From: an uncultured Pirellulaceae bacterium
Lineage (GTDB): Bacteria > Planctomycetota > Planctomycetia > Pirellulales > Pirellulaceae
Direction: 5' to 3'
DNA length: 64,000 bases
NCBI GenBank assembly: GCA_938010615.1
Contig: CALLUY010000083.1
Location: forward strand, 17,851 to 81,850
Position 1 is the first letter of the stretch, and each line of letters begins with the position of its first letter. The position numbers and the translations under genes were made by a program. This document shows, one piece after another, positions 54,451 through 63,371 of the stretch. Under the pieces are notes generated by a model. It was given only the letters and a program-made list of their open reading frames with translations, was not told the origin of the DNA and did not search any database.

Positions 54451-55314
54451 TTACTTCTTCTTGAACTCGCCGCCCCAGCCAAGTTTCTCGCGGAGCGTAC
54501 GATAGTAATTATTGCCGCTGACCTCGATTAATTGAAAGATCGATTTGGCTCGGGAAACGCGGACTCGATCGCCTGCTTGCAGTTTCGTCACGATCTGACC
54601 GTCCAAAACCACGCAAGCCGACTCGTTTGGATCCGCTGCGACCAATTCGTAAACGCGATCCGCAGTATCTACGATCGGGCGAACCGTCAGCGTGTGAGGA
54701 CTGATCGGAGAAATCACGAAAGCTTGTAAGTCCTTGCGTAAAATCGGGCCGCCAGCCGAAAGATTGTGAGCCGTCGAGCCCACTGGCGTGCTGATAATCA
54801 AACCATCGCAGCTATAAGAAGTCGCTGGAATTCCATCAACCTGCAGATCCAGTTGCTGAATATCGAACGGCGGCCCACCCAAAATCGCAACTTCATTAAG
54901 CCCCGTTTTCTCAGCAATCATTTCGTCGCCCCGGAAAACCTGAAGCTGGAGCATCAAATGATCGATCAGCGAAAACTCGCCCTGATCGGTTGACTTGAGA
55001 GCCGATTCGACATCGCAAGGATTCACATCAGCAAGAAAACCCAGTTTGCCCAGATTCACGCCGAGAACCGGAATTTGAGAATCTTCCATCCGAGTCGCGG
55101 CTCGAAGAATGGAACCATCGCCACCGAGCACGATCGCAAAGTCAGCTCCCATCTTGCCTGGGTTTTCAGAATAGTCGAACTCTTCACCGACGACTTCGAC
55201 GACCGACTCGATCAATGGACGAAGTTCGTTGGCTTGATCGATCACTTTCGGCCGACGGTCACCGGAACCAACGAGGACGACTTTGAATTTCTTTTGGCCG
55301 TCTTTTTTCTTCAT
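54451..55314 (-). CDS. nadK: NAD kinase
   Basis: Phosphorylates NAD to NADP; 287 residues. Motifs: FAIVLGGDGSILRAATRME (GGDGS), VNLGKLGFLADV, LNEVAILGGPPF (NE), and ISTPVGSTAHNLSAGGPIL. The family usually has TAYNLSAGGP; His here replaces Tyr. No partner genes of NAD synthesis lie next to it. Confidence 0.95.
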   Translation of the reverse strand: MKKKDGQKKFKVVLVGSGDRRPKVIDQANELRPLIESVVEVVGEEFDYSENPGKMGADFAIVLGGDGSILRAATRMEDSQIPVLGVNLGKLGFLADVNPCDVESALKSTDQGEFSLIDHLMLQLQVFRGDEMIAEKTGLNEVAILGGPPFDIQQLDLQVDGIPATSYSCDGLIISTPVGSTAHNLSAGGPILRKDLQAFVISPISPHTLTVRPIVDTADRVYELVAADPNESACVVLDGQIVTKLQAGDRVRVSRAKSIFQLIEVSGNNYYRTLREKLGWGGEFKKK

Positions 55315-55339
55315 CCGGTTTTACTTTCGTAGCTCAGTC

Positions 55340-55600
55340 TCAAAGCATCAACTGATGCGGAAACATTCACTCGCTTGCGCTTTTTGATGCTGCGCATTTA
55401 AGATGGAATTTCTTGTTCTACTTAACAAAACAAGTGAAAATTGAAAAACATGAAGCGTTGAAATACAAGCCCGACGCGCAAGCGAGGAATCGGGAAATCC
55501 TCGGCAATATTCCCTCGCTTGCGCGTCGGGCTTGTATCTGCGCAACATCAAACCTCGCGATTCGGGCTTGTATTGATGGTGGCCTATTCCCCTATTCCCT
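55340..55600. repeat. Dispersed palindromic repeat, copy 4 (core 55382-55552)
   Basis: Core of 171 bp from TTTTGATGCTGCGC to GCGCAACATCAAA, nearly identical to the copies at 10171 and 17743. Occupies the gap between nadK and dxs. Confidence 0.92.
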
Positions 55601-55610
55601 CACTCCCCTA

Positions 55611-57518
55611 TTACCCAAGCGAATCGACTGCAACGTCCGATGCCGCCCCCATCGCGTCGCGACAAGTCTCAGCAATTCCTTTTGTATCGAGCTTCAGATC
55701 GGCAAGCAAGCCGGCGCGATCTCCGTGGGGTACGAACAGATCCGGAATTCCGATACGGCGAACTTTTCTGGCATCGAGTCCCATCTCGTTGGCGGCTTCC
55801 AAGAATGCACTTCCGAATCCGGCATGCAACATGGCCTCTTCAACCGTCACGACAAAGCCATGATTCTCAATCGTGTGGCGAACCATGTCGCGGTCGATCG
55901 GCTTCACGAAGCGAGCATTGATGACACCAACATCGATTCCACTTTCTGCCAACAGCTCAGCCGCGGCAACACAATCGACCAGCGGCGTGCCGGCACAAAC
56001 GATGACTCCATCGCGACCTTCGCGAAGCGTCTCTGATTTACCAAGTTCAATCGGCTGCAATTCGCGTTCGATTTCGGTCGCTGTCAGTTTCGGATATCGA
56101 ATCGAGCAGGCCGTGTCGTGATTCAAAGAGAAATCCAACATCGCCCCGATGTCGTTCGCATCCCCTGGAGCCATCACAACCATGTTCGGAAACAGTCGCA
56201 TGTAGCCGTAGTCAAACGTGCCGTGGTGCGTCGGACCATCGTTGGCCGTCAGTCCTCCGCGGTCCAGCATAAACGTAACCGGAAGTTTCTGCAGACAGAC
56301 TTCTTGGAAAATGTGATCGAAGCTTCGCTGCAAAAACGTGCTGTAGATGTCCACGATTGGACGCATGCCGACTTTTGCCTGTCCGGCAGCAAAAGCAACG
56401 GCGTGTCCTTCACAAATCCCAACGTCGAAGAACCGATCTGGAAACTCTTTGCGAACGGATTCAAGCTTATTGCCTTGGCACATCGCGGCGGTGATCACCG
56501 TAACGCGTTTATCGTGTCGCATCTGATCGCCGATCGCATCGGACGCGTGATTCGTGAACGCTTTTGTCGAAGCGTTCGACAGCGGAACCGGCTCGCCTTC
56601 GTCGCTGCGCTCAAACGCAGGCGGCGTATGGAAATAAACAGGATCCTCCGCGGCGGGCTTGTAGCCGTGGCCCTTTTTGGTGATGACGTGCAGCAAAACC
56701 GGCCCGTCGATCTCGCGAACCATCTTCAGGTACTTCTTCACCAAACCAATGTTGTGTCCGTCGATCGGCCCGAAGTATTTGAAACCGAAATCCTCAAACA
56801 TCATGCCGCCGTGCAAGCCAGCTTTGACGCCTTCTTTGATTTGGAAAAGCATCCGCTCGGTTGGGTCGCCCAACAAAGGAACTTTGTTCAACATGCTGAC
56901 GACTTCCGATTTGACGCCTGAATAAATCGGATTCGATCGGAGCTTGTCCAAGTAATGCGCCACGCCGCCAACGCGAGGACAAATCGACATCTCGTTATCA
57001 TTAAGCACGACCAGCATCTTGCTTTTCAGTTCGCTCGCGTTGTTGATCGCTTCGTAGACGATGCCCGACGGAAACGCTCCATCGCCAATCACGGCAACGG
57101 TGTAGTTGTCGCGGCCCATTAAGTCGTCGCCGCTTCGCAGACCGACTGCAGTTGAAACACTCGATCCCGCGTGACCGGTCACGAACAAGTCGTAGTCGCT
57201 TTCTTCCGGGTTCGGATAACCCATCAGTCCGCCACGAGTTCGGATGGTGTCGAAATCTTTAAAACGACCCGTCACCAATTTTTGCGGATAGATCTGATGA
57301 CCTGTATCCCAAATCAGTCGATCTTTCAAAAAGTCAAACGTGCTGTGCAAGGCCAGCGTCAATTCGACGACGCCAAGGTTGGACGCAAAGTGAGCGGCTC
57401 GTTTGCTGAGCAAATTACAGAGCGTTTCACGGATTTCGTCAGCGACCAAATCGAGATCAGACAACGACATCTCGTGGAGGTCGCGTGCGTCATTTATTTT
57501 GGAAAGGAAGTTCGACAT
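55611..57518 (-). CDS. dxs: 1-deoxy-D-xylulose-5-phosphate synthase
   Basis: First enzyme of the MEP isoprenoid pathway, TPP-dependent condensation of pyruvate and glyceraldehyde-3-phosphate; 635 residues. Motifs: LIWDTGHQIYPQKLVTGR, FVTGHAGSSVSTAVGL, VAVIGDGAFPSGIVYEAINN (TPP GDG), FKYFGPIDGHN, FMLDRGGLTANDGPTHHGTF and a transketolase C-terminal domain. Just downstream of ispA on the same strand, forming an isoprenoid cluster. Confidence 0.95.
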   Translation of the reverse strand: MSNFLSKINDARDLHEMSLSDLDLVADEIRETLCNLLSKRAAHFASNLGVVELTLALHSTFDFLKDRLIWDTGHQIYPQKLVTGRFKDFDTIRTRGGLMGYPNPEESDYDLFVTGHAGSSVSTAVGLRSGDDLMGRDNYTVAVIGDGAFPSGIVYEAINNASELKSKMLVVLNDNEMSICPRVGGVAHYLDKLRSNPIYSGVKSEVVSMLNKVPLLGDPTERMLFQIKEGVKAGLHGGMMFEDFGFKYFGPIDGHNIGLVKKYLKMVREIDGPVLLHVITKKGHGYKPAAEDPVYFHTPPAFERSDEGEPVPLSNASTKAFTNHASDAIGDQMRHDKRVTVITAAMCQGNKLESVRKEFPDRFFDVGICEGHAVAFAAGQAKVGMRPIVDIYSTFLQRSFDHIFQEVCLQKLPVTFMLDRGGLTANDGPTHHGTFDYGYMRLFPNMVVMAPGDANDIGAMLDFSLNHDTACSIRYPKLTATEIERELQPIELGKSETLREGRDGVIVCAGTPLVDCVAAAELLAESGIDVGVINARFVKPIDRDMVRHTIENHGFVVTVEEAMLHAGFGSAFLEAANEMGLDARKVRRIGIPDLFVPHGDRAGLLADLKLDTKGIAETCRDAMGAASDVAVDSLG

Positions 57519-57580
57519 AGGAGTAGTCTCCGTTACTTTGTTGTTTGCTGACCAATCGTATTGGGTACGTTACGCCAATC

Positions 57581-58486
57581 CTATTGGGTACGACTCACAA
57601 CAAAACGTGCGAGGAGTTCGAGTGGTTTTGCAGCTTCACCGAATGGCTCGATGGAAGCGATGGCTTGATCAGTGATTTGGTGGACGAGCGTTTCGCTTTC
57701 CGCTTCGCCCAACACGGACGGATAAGTCAGCTTGCCGCGATCGGCGTCTTTGCCTGTTCGTTTCCCCATTTTGGTCTGTGAGCCCCGAAAGTCCAACAGA
57801 TCATCTACGATTTGGAACGCCAGACCCAAATGTTTCCCATATTCTACCAACGATCGGCGGTGAGATCCGCTGGCTTGGGCAGTCACAGCCCCCATTTCCA
57901 ATGAAACCGTTAGCAATGCGCCGGTTTTGCGGCTGTGGATCCTCTCCAACATCACACGGTCACGTTCCCCAAATTCACATCCGAGATCATCCGCTTGTCC
58001 ACCGACCAGTTTGCTCGGCCCAGAAGCTCTTGCCAGCAAACGACTACATTCAAGTGCAACATCGGATGGTTGAATCTCTTTGGCGATCGTTTCGAACGCC
58101 ATCGGAATCAAGGCATCACCAGCAAGGATGGCCGTCGCTTCATCGAACTTAATGTGACACGTCGGACGCCCGCGACGAAGCTCATCATCATCCATCGCTG
58201 GCAGATCGTCATGGATCAGCGAATAATTGTGAATCATCTCAACGGCACAGGCCGCTGGAATCGCGTTGGACATTTCGCCGCCGCAAACTTCGGACGCCGC
58301 GAGCGTAAGCAGAGGGCGGATTCGCTTTCCGGGCGCCAGCAGGCAGTACCGAATTGCTTCGGCCAAGTGTTGAGGGCAATCAGAATCAAAATCGCAGTAA
58401 CGCTCGAGCGCGTCTTCGATCAGTTTTCGATTCGCTTCGATTTGCGGAGGAAAGAGAGCGGTGCTTGCCATTGAGTTTCTTGTCAT
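57581..58486 (-). CDS. ispA: Geranyl/farnesyl diphosphate synthase
   Basis: Trans-prenyltransferase making short-chain isoprenoid diphosphates; 301 residues. First Asp-rich motif in HNYSLIHDDLPAMDDDELRR, substrate-binding PGKRIRPLLTL and GGQADDL, second Asp-rich motif FQIVDDLLDFRGSQ, then KDADRGKLTYPSVLG. Upstream of dxs with a 62-bp gap. Start 58486 or 58471 both possible. Confidence 0.92.
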   Translation of the reverse strand: MTRNSMASTALFPPQIEANRKLIEDALERYCDFDSDCPQHLAEAIRYCLLAPGKRIRPLLTLAASEVCGGEMSNAIPAACAVEMIHNYSLIHDDLPAMDDDELRRGRPTCHIKFDEATAILAGDALIPMAFETIAKEIQPSDVALECSRLLARASGPSKLVGGQADDLGCEFGERDRVMLERIHSRKTGALLTVSLEMGAVTAQASGSHRRSLVEYGKHLGLAFQIVDDLLDFRGSQTKMGKRTGKDADRGKLTYPSVLGEAESETLVHQITDQAIASIEPFGEAAKPLELLARFVVSRTQ

Positions 58487-58817
58487 TCAAACGGTTCGCT
58501 TCGTTTAGGTTCAAACCGCAATCCGTATCGGATCAACAACCTCAAAGCCCCCTTATTCTAGCGGCTTAAGCAATTCGGTCCATTCGTTATCAAAATCGGG
58601 CCAAACTGGCTCAACACTCGGGGGATACCGGTCTCGATTGCAACACTGTGATCGATTTGAGGCTCCCTGCCTCAAGTACCGATTGCGATGTGAGGGTTGT
58701 GATGGCTGCGCGGACTGTCATCAGCGGAACATCAAGTATTCGACTCCAACACCAACGAAAGCGCCAACTTTCGTCCGCGAGAAAACCTAAGTTGTGAAAA
58801 CTTCCCGGGAGAGAACC
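58487..58817. other. Intergenic region
   Basis: No gene or RNA recognised between divergent ispA and a small membrane-protein gene. A TTGAGGCTCCCTGCCTCAA palindrome sits at about 58657-58675. Confidence 0.4.
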
Positions 58818-58994
58818 ATGTCAAACTCAAGCATCAAACTAAAAACGCTTTCCTTGTTCGAAAGGAAAGAGTACGAAGAGCTTAAGCAACGTTATTCTCA
58901 CGATGCCAAACGGCTCAGAAAGAACAAAGTATTCCTCGGCTTGGCGATCGTGACTTTCGTAGCGACGTTGGCAGCTTCAGGCGTGTTCAACTAG
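58818..58994 (+). CDS. Small membrane protein
   Basis: A 58-residue protein: a charged helix (LSLFERKEYEELKQRYSHDA) followed by one TM (KVFLGLAIVTFVATLAASGV). GGGAGAGAACC precedes ATG 58818. Function unknown; its stop overlaps the end of the convergent hydroxylase gene by 8 bp. Confidence 0.55.
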   Translation: MSNSSIKLKTLSLFERKEYEELKQRYSHDAKRLRKNKVFLGLAIVTFVATLAASGVFN

Positions 58995-60312
58995 TTTTAT
59001 CATCCGCTGAATTTACGTCGCGATACCATTGCAGCGCCTGATCCGGAAGCTCCGGCGGCGCTGTGCGAAACTGTTTCAACAGTTCGCGATCAAAGCCATC
59101 TGCGTACATCTTCAAGTTGCCGATCGCCGTTCGCTTCAGGCATTCGTCCATAGTTTGACCAGCCATCAAGCGAAAATATTTCTCGTTCACCGAGGTCGCA
59201 ATTGAGCCCACGTTCAAAACGCGATCGCCGGGCACGATCTCCCTCCAGGTGAAATCGGGCAACGACATTGCTCTTTCACTTGCATCCAAAATCCGCTGAG
59301 GCGTAATCGTATCGAGCCGATCAAAACTCTCAGACACGAAGTACGTTTTCTGAAACTCACTGATCATGTAGTCCGTGTTGGCCAGCCGCAACAGATCCGC
59401 ATCCTCCCGCGGATCGATCAGGATTCGATTCGATTCATCATTTTGAATGCTGTACTTCGTCTCGCCGGGCGAGGAAAGAATTCCCGCACCAAAATCTCGC
59501 ACTTCACCATCCTGCATCACCAATCCAAATTCGACGGTGAACCAATAGATCCGTCCGGCGTACGCAAGTAATTGATCTGCGCGAAGTTTGATCGCTTCGA
59601 TCTGGGCGGGATCTGTCACGCCATTCAGTTCCCGGTCACGGCGATCGTAAATCAAATCACGGGCTCGGCCATGATTCTGCATCACGTTCGCGACGGCCGG
59701 AATCGTAAACGTGGCGACATGACCGGCGACATCGTGCCCGATATCGGGCTCTTCAAGGTAGTCCACTCCCAGCGGACGCATGAACGTCGTCACGGGGAAA
59801 AATCGACGTGAGTGACACGTAAAGAATAGTTCGGCAGGAATGATTTCCTTCACCGTTGCGAGCTGCCAACCCGTCTGCTGAAAGATCCGCGCGTTGAGCA
59901 ACCAATAGTTCGGAATCATGGCCGAACCAATTTCGAATAACGCTTCTCCTTGCAGATACTCACGACACGCGAACTCGTGCTTTGTTTTCTGTTGCTGAGC
60001 CACTAGGCAGGCCCAACTGAGATGTTCTTCAAACGTGTACTGATCGTAATCCTGCGAATGAGCGAACTCTTTCAAGTCCACGGTTTCATCAGAGAATTCA
60101 CCGATACAGAAAAGCTCACCCGCAACATAAGCGTCGATGTAGGGCTGTCGTTTTTCACGCGGAATGGGAAAAGGAACATCTTCGTTGTTGACCGTCTCAA
60201 CCAGCAGATCCAAAAACGCGTCGCGCGACATCGGCCCAACGGCCGACAGCGTTACATCGTTCTCGTCAGCAAACCGCTGGTAGTCGTTTTGCGTAAAAGT
60301 AAAATTGGTCAT
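58987..60312 (-). CDS. Aromatic amino acid hydroxylase (phenylalanine 4-monooxygenase-like)
   Basis: Iron/biopterin-dependent hydroxylase family (phenylalanine, tyrosine or tryptophan), 441 residues, longer than bacterial PhhA. Motifs: FFPVTTFMRPLGVDYLEEPD, iron ligands in IGHDVAGHVATFTIPA (HDxxGH), and the third ligand Glu in IYWFTVEFGLVMQDGEVRDF. The long N-terminal 115 residues are not an obvious ACT domain. Its start overlaps the hemC stop by 4 bp, an unexpected pairing. Likely substrate Phe, but unproven. Confidence 0.88.
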   Translation of the reverse strand: MTNFTFTQNDYQRFADENDVTLSAVGPMSRDAFLDLLVETVNNEDVPFPIPREKRQPYIDAYVAGELFCIGEFSDETVDLKEFAHSQDYDQYTFEEHLSWACLVAQQQKTKHEFACREYLQGEALFEIGSAMIPNYWLLNARIFQQTGWQLATVKEIIPAELFFTCHSRRFFPVTTFMRPLGVDYLEEPDIGHDVAGHVATFTIPAVANVMQNHGRARDLIYDRRDRELNGVTDPAQIEAIKLRADQLLAYAGRIYWFTVEFGLVMQDGEVRDFGAGILSSPGETKYSIQNDESNRILIDPREDADLLRLANTDYMISEFQKTYFVSESFDRLDTITPQRILDASERAMSLPDFTWREIVPGDRVLNVGSIATSVNEKYFRLMAGQTMDECLKRTAIGNLKMYADGFDRELLKQFRTAPPELPDQALQWYRDVNSADDKTS

Positions 60313-61250
60313 ACCGATGATCTCGCCGATTCCAATAATTTATCTCCGCCGTCGGCGATCAATTTCTCCGCAACGGAAATGCCAAGGTTTTCGAATTCAT
60401 CGAACGGAGCCGAATCACTTGCCTCAATCTTTATCTTACCATCGCGACTTAGCACGACGCCCGTAAGGGTCACTTTTTCGTTTCCGATTTCACATCGCGC
60501 GCCGACCGGCGCCAAACATCCGGCGAACAGTCTTCGCAACATCGATCTTTCCGCCAAGGCAGCTGAATAACTTTCGCGATGATTCAATTCAGCTACCGCA
60601 GCACGAATCGAATCGTCATCGCTTCGCGTCTCAAGTCCCAGCGCTCCTTGGCCGACGGCCGGCAAAAGTTGAGACTGATCAAAGCAAAAAGAGATTCGAT
60701 CTTTTAGACCCAATCGCGTTAGCCCGGCAGCGGCCAGAACAATTGCGTCGTAGTCTCCCGAGTCCAGTTTTTCCAATCGCGTATCGACGTTGCCACGGAT
60801 GTCGCGGATGTTGAGGTCGGGACGCAAGTGTAAAATCTGTGCTGCTCGTCGCACACTACCGGTTCCGACAATCGCTTTCTCCGGCAACGCTTCAATCGAA
60901 CTGACGGCCACACCCGAACGACAACAGATGGCATCGTCGGTTGTTTCACGCTGCGGAATTGCCGCGATCGAAAGCCCAGGAGCATCTTCCGTTGGAAGAT
61001 CCTTCAAACTGTGAACCGCCAAATCAATGTCACGTTCATGCAACGCGACTTGCAGCTGTTTTGTGAACAAGCCTTGACCGCCGATTTGGGAAAGCGGACC
61101 GGTCTTGATGTCGCCTTGCGTCTTGATTTGGATCAGCTCAACAACGTGACCTCGGCCTTCAAGTTCACCTTTGACCCAATTGCTTTGCCACAACGCAAGC
61201 TTACTACCGCGAGTTCCAAGCCGAATGTTTTTTGATGGGGATGATGTCAT
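60309..61250 (-). CDS. hemC: Porphobilinogen deaminase (hydroxymethylbilane synthase)
   Basis: Polymerises four porphobilinogens to hydroxymethylbilane in heme synthesis; 313 residues. Motifs: LGTRGSKLALWQSNWV, LFTKQLQVALHERDIDLAVHSLKDLPTE given by ends LFTKQLQ and AVHSLKDLP, VGTGSVRRAAQILHLRPDL, IRGNVDTRLEKL, and the dipyrromethane cofactor Cys in FAGCLAPVGARCE. Translationally coupled to the hydroxylase downstream. Confidence 0.96.
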   Translation of the reverse strand: MTSSPSKNIRLGTRGSKLALWQSNWVKGELEGRGHVVELIQIKTQGDIKTGPLSQIGGQGLFTKQLQVALHERDIDLAVHSLKDLPTEDAPGLSIAAIPQRETTDDAICCRSGVAVSSIEALPEKAIVGTGSVRRAAQILHLRPDLNIRDIRGNVDTRLEKLDSGDYDAIVLAAAGLTRLGLKDRISFCFDQSQLLPAVGQGALGLETRSDDDSIRAAVAELNHRESYSAALAERSMLRRLFAGCLAPVGARCEIGNEKVTLTGVVLSRDGKIKIEASDSAPFDEFENLGISVAEKLIADGGDKLLESARSSV

Positions 61251-61330
61251 GATGCGAAAATCGAAATGGTTGCTTGTCTGACAACATCGTAGCGGGCAAT
61301 GACCCTACCAAGAACGGGGGTATTCTCAAA

Positions 61331-62095
61331 TCACGCATTTCGATGTCGGCCCGTCGCTCTGGCCACCACCGCACAATGCGCCGACGCAGCACCGCACTTT
61401 CGCAGCATCTTCGCCAGTTCGCTCAGCGTCGCACCGGAAGTCATCACGTCGTCCACGATCACGATTCGCGACCCCTCAATGGTCACCAGCGGCTTAAGCT
61501 GAAACGCTTCTTTGACGTTCGAGAACCGTTTCTGCCCGGTCAGCGTTCCTTGCTTTTCCGTCAGCCGATCACATCGTAATACTCCGTTTTCGACGCGAAC
61601 CCCAGTTATCGAACTAACTCCTTCGGCAATCACGGCGGCGGCATGGAATCCACGTTGGAATCGGCGCCGCCAGTGGATTGGAACCGGAACAAGGAAATCG
61701 ACTTCGTCAAAAAACTCCCTCTGCATCAACTTCAAACCAAGAAGTCGGCCAAGCTGAAACGCGAGCTGTTCGTTCATATCTCGTTTCAAATCGAGCACCA
61801 TTCGCTTCAACATTCCGTGATAATTCCCTAACGCAACCGCCGAATTAAATCGCAACGGAAACTCAACGCACAAAGCACATCGATCGCCAAACGATTCTGG
61901 ACGTTTAATAAAGGAGCCACATTTTGGGCAACCTCGCTCCCACGATTCAGGCAGCCGAATCCAGCAGTCATCGCACCAATTCGACTCAAACCCGCCGTCG
62001 ACATGCATCGGCGATACCGACAGAGCTTCATCGCAACCCACGCACGTTGCGGGATAAACCAACGAAGCCATTTGAATGAACGATTCTCGGAACAC
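61331..62095 (-). CDS. ComF family phosphoribosyltransferase-like protein
   Basis: ComF-type protein (DNA uptake/competence relative), 254 residues. N-terminal zinc-ribbon Cys pairs CVGC, CDDC, CPKC and CALC precede a phosphoribosyltransferase domain: FLVPVPIHWRRRFQRGFHAA, LTGQKRFSNV and the PRPP motif IVIVDDVMTSGATLSELAKM. Role in competence is inferred from homologs. It is divergent from the LptF/G gene. Confidence 0.88.
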   Translation of the reverse strand: MFRESFIQMASLVYPATCVGCDEALSVSPMHVDGGFESNWCDDCWIRLPESWERGCPKCGSFIKRPESFGDRCALCVEFPLRFNSAVALGNYHGMLKRMVLDLKRDMNEQLAFQLGRLLGLKLMQREFFDEVDFLVPVPIHWRRRFQRGFHAAAVIAEGVSSITGVRVENGVLRCDRLTEKQGTLTGQKRFSNVKEAFQLKPLVTIEGSRIVIVDDVMTSGATLSELAKMLRKCGAASAHCAVVARATGRHRNA

Positions 62096-62237
62096 GATTT
62101 ATGTTTCCGAAGGAAAGAGCAGGGCAATGATAACGGGATCGTTACGCTAGCAAAAAATGCTCTGCTTGTCCCGCTGAACTGCTCCTACAATCCGACGTAA
62201 CAAGCACAACCAAATCAATGTAGCGATTACGAAAACT

Positions 62238-63371
62238 GTGACCATCCTCGACCGATATCTTCTGTTCCTGTTTTTGAGAATCTTCGCGGTCTGTTTCACG
62301 AGTTTCGTCGGCTTGTTTCTGATCATTCATCTGTTCAGTAACCTCGACGAATTGGCCGAACTCGCCGAACCGTGTGGCGGTTGGCCTACTTTACTGGCCG
62401 AGTTCTACTTTCCGCGAGTCGCTGAACTGTTTGACAAAATGGCTGCCGTATTGGTTTTGATTTCCGCCATCTTCGCAGTCAACATGATGCAAAAACGCCG
62501 CGAGCTGCTGGCGATCGAAGCCGGAGGAATCACACCGCTGCGAGCCATTCGACCGATCATTGTGGCCGCACTTTGCATCATTGGACTCACCGTCGCGAAT
62601 CGCGAAATGGTCATCCCGGCTCTGAAAGATCGTCTCGTCCGGACGCCGCAAAACTGGCTCGACCAAGGCACCGCAGATATGTTGGTGCAACAGGATTCTG
62701 AAACAGGAATTCGATTCCGCGGCAAAGAAATTTGGCTCGCCGAAAAACAGATCATTGAGCCAAAAGTTCAATTGCCGGCCAGCCTGAGCTCGAGATTCAA
62801 TCGACTAACTGCCGTGTCGGCATCTTTCGAATCCGCAGATCAGACACATCCTGCGGGAATTCGTTTACAGCAAGTTACCGAACCGGCAACGCTGGCTGGA
62901 TTTCGTTCAATCGTGGTCGAAGAGAACCCGGTCGTTTACGCTCCCTCCGATGTGTCGTGGCTAGAAGATGATGAAGTCTTCGTGGTCAGTGATGTGTCGC
63001 TGGAGGAAGCCGCGTTTGGCAATCGATTAGCCCTCTACCGCACAACGCCAGAGATGATGGCTGCCGTTCGCAAGCCGCGGACATGGTTCGGCAACAATCA
63101 ACGAGTCGGCTTGCACGTTCGCGTCATCCAACCGATCCTCGATTTGACGCTGCTGCTACTTGGTTTGCCGTTGGCGATGTCGAATTCAGATCGCAACATT
63201 TTCGTCGCCGCTGGAATCAGCTTTGCGGTCGTGGGTGCCGTTTCGATCGTGACGTTGGCCAGCCAGTCGCTAGGAACTTACAACCTCATCCAACCGGCTG
63301 CTCTTTCGGCTTGGATTCCGTTGTTGGTTTTCGTTCCGCTGGCTGCGTTGTCGATGGGACGACTGAAGTAG
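62238..63371 (+). CDS. LptF/LptG-family permease
   Basis: Inner-membrane subunit of the lipopolysaccharide export ABC transporter, 377 residues from GTG 62238. N-terminal TMs (LLFLFLRIFAVCFTSFVGLF, VLVLISAIFAVNMMQKRREL), the LptF/G segment ELLAIEAGGITPLRAI, a periplasmic middle region, and C-terminal TMs (PILDLTLLLLGLPLAMS, LSAWIPLLVFVPLAALSM). Only one of the usual LptF and LptG is present here; its partner may lie elsewhere. Which of the two it is cannot be decided. Confidence 0.85.
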   Translation: MTILDRYLLFLFLRIFAVCFTSFVGLFLIIHLFSNLDELAELAEPCGGWPTLLAEFYFPRVAELFDKMAAVLVLISAIFAVNMMQKRRELLAIEAGGITPLRAIRPIIVAALCIIGLTVANREMVIPALKDRLVRTPQNWLDQGTADMLVQQDSETGIRFRGKEIWLAEKQIIEPKVQLPASLSSRFNRLTAVSASFESADQTHPAGIRLQQVTEPATLAGFRSIVVEENPVVYAPSDVSWLEDDEVFVVSDVSLEEAAFGNRLALYRTTPEMMAAVRKPRTWFGNNQRVGLHVRVIQPILDLTLLLLGLPLAMSNSDRNIFVAAGISFAVVGAVSIVTLASQSLGTYNLIQPAALSAWIPLLVFVPLAALSMGRLK

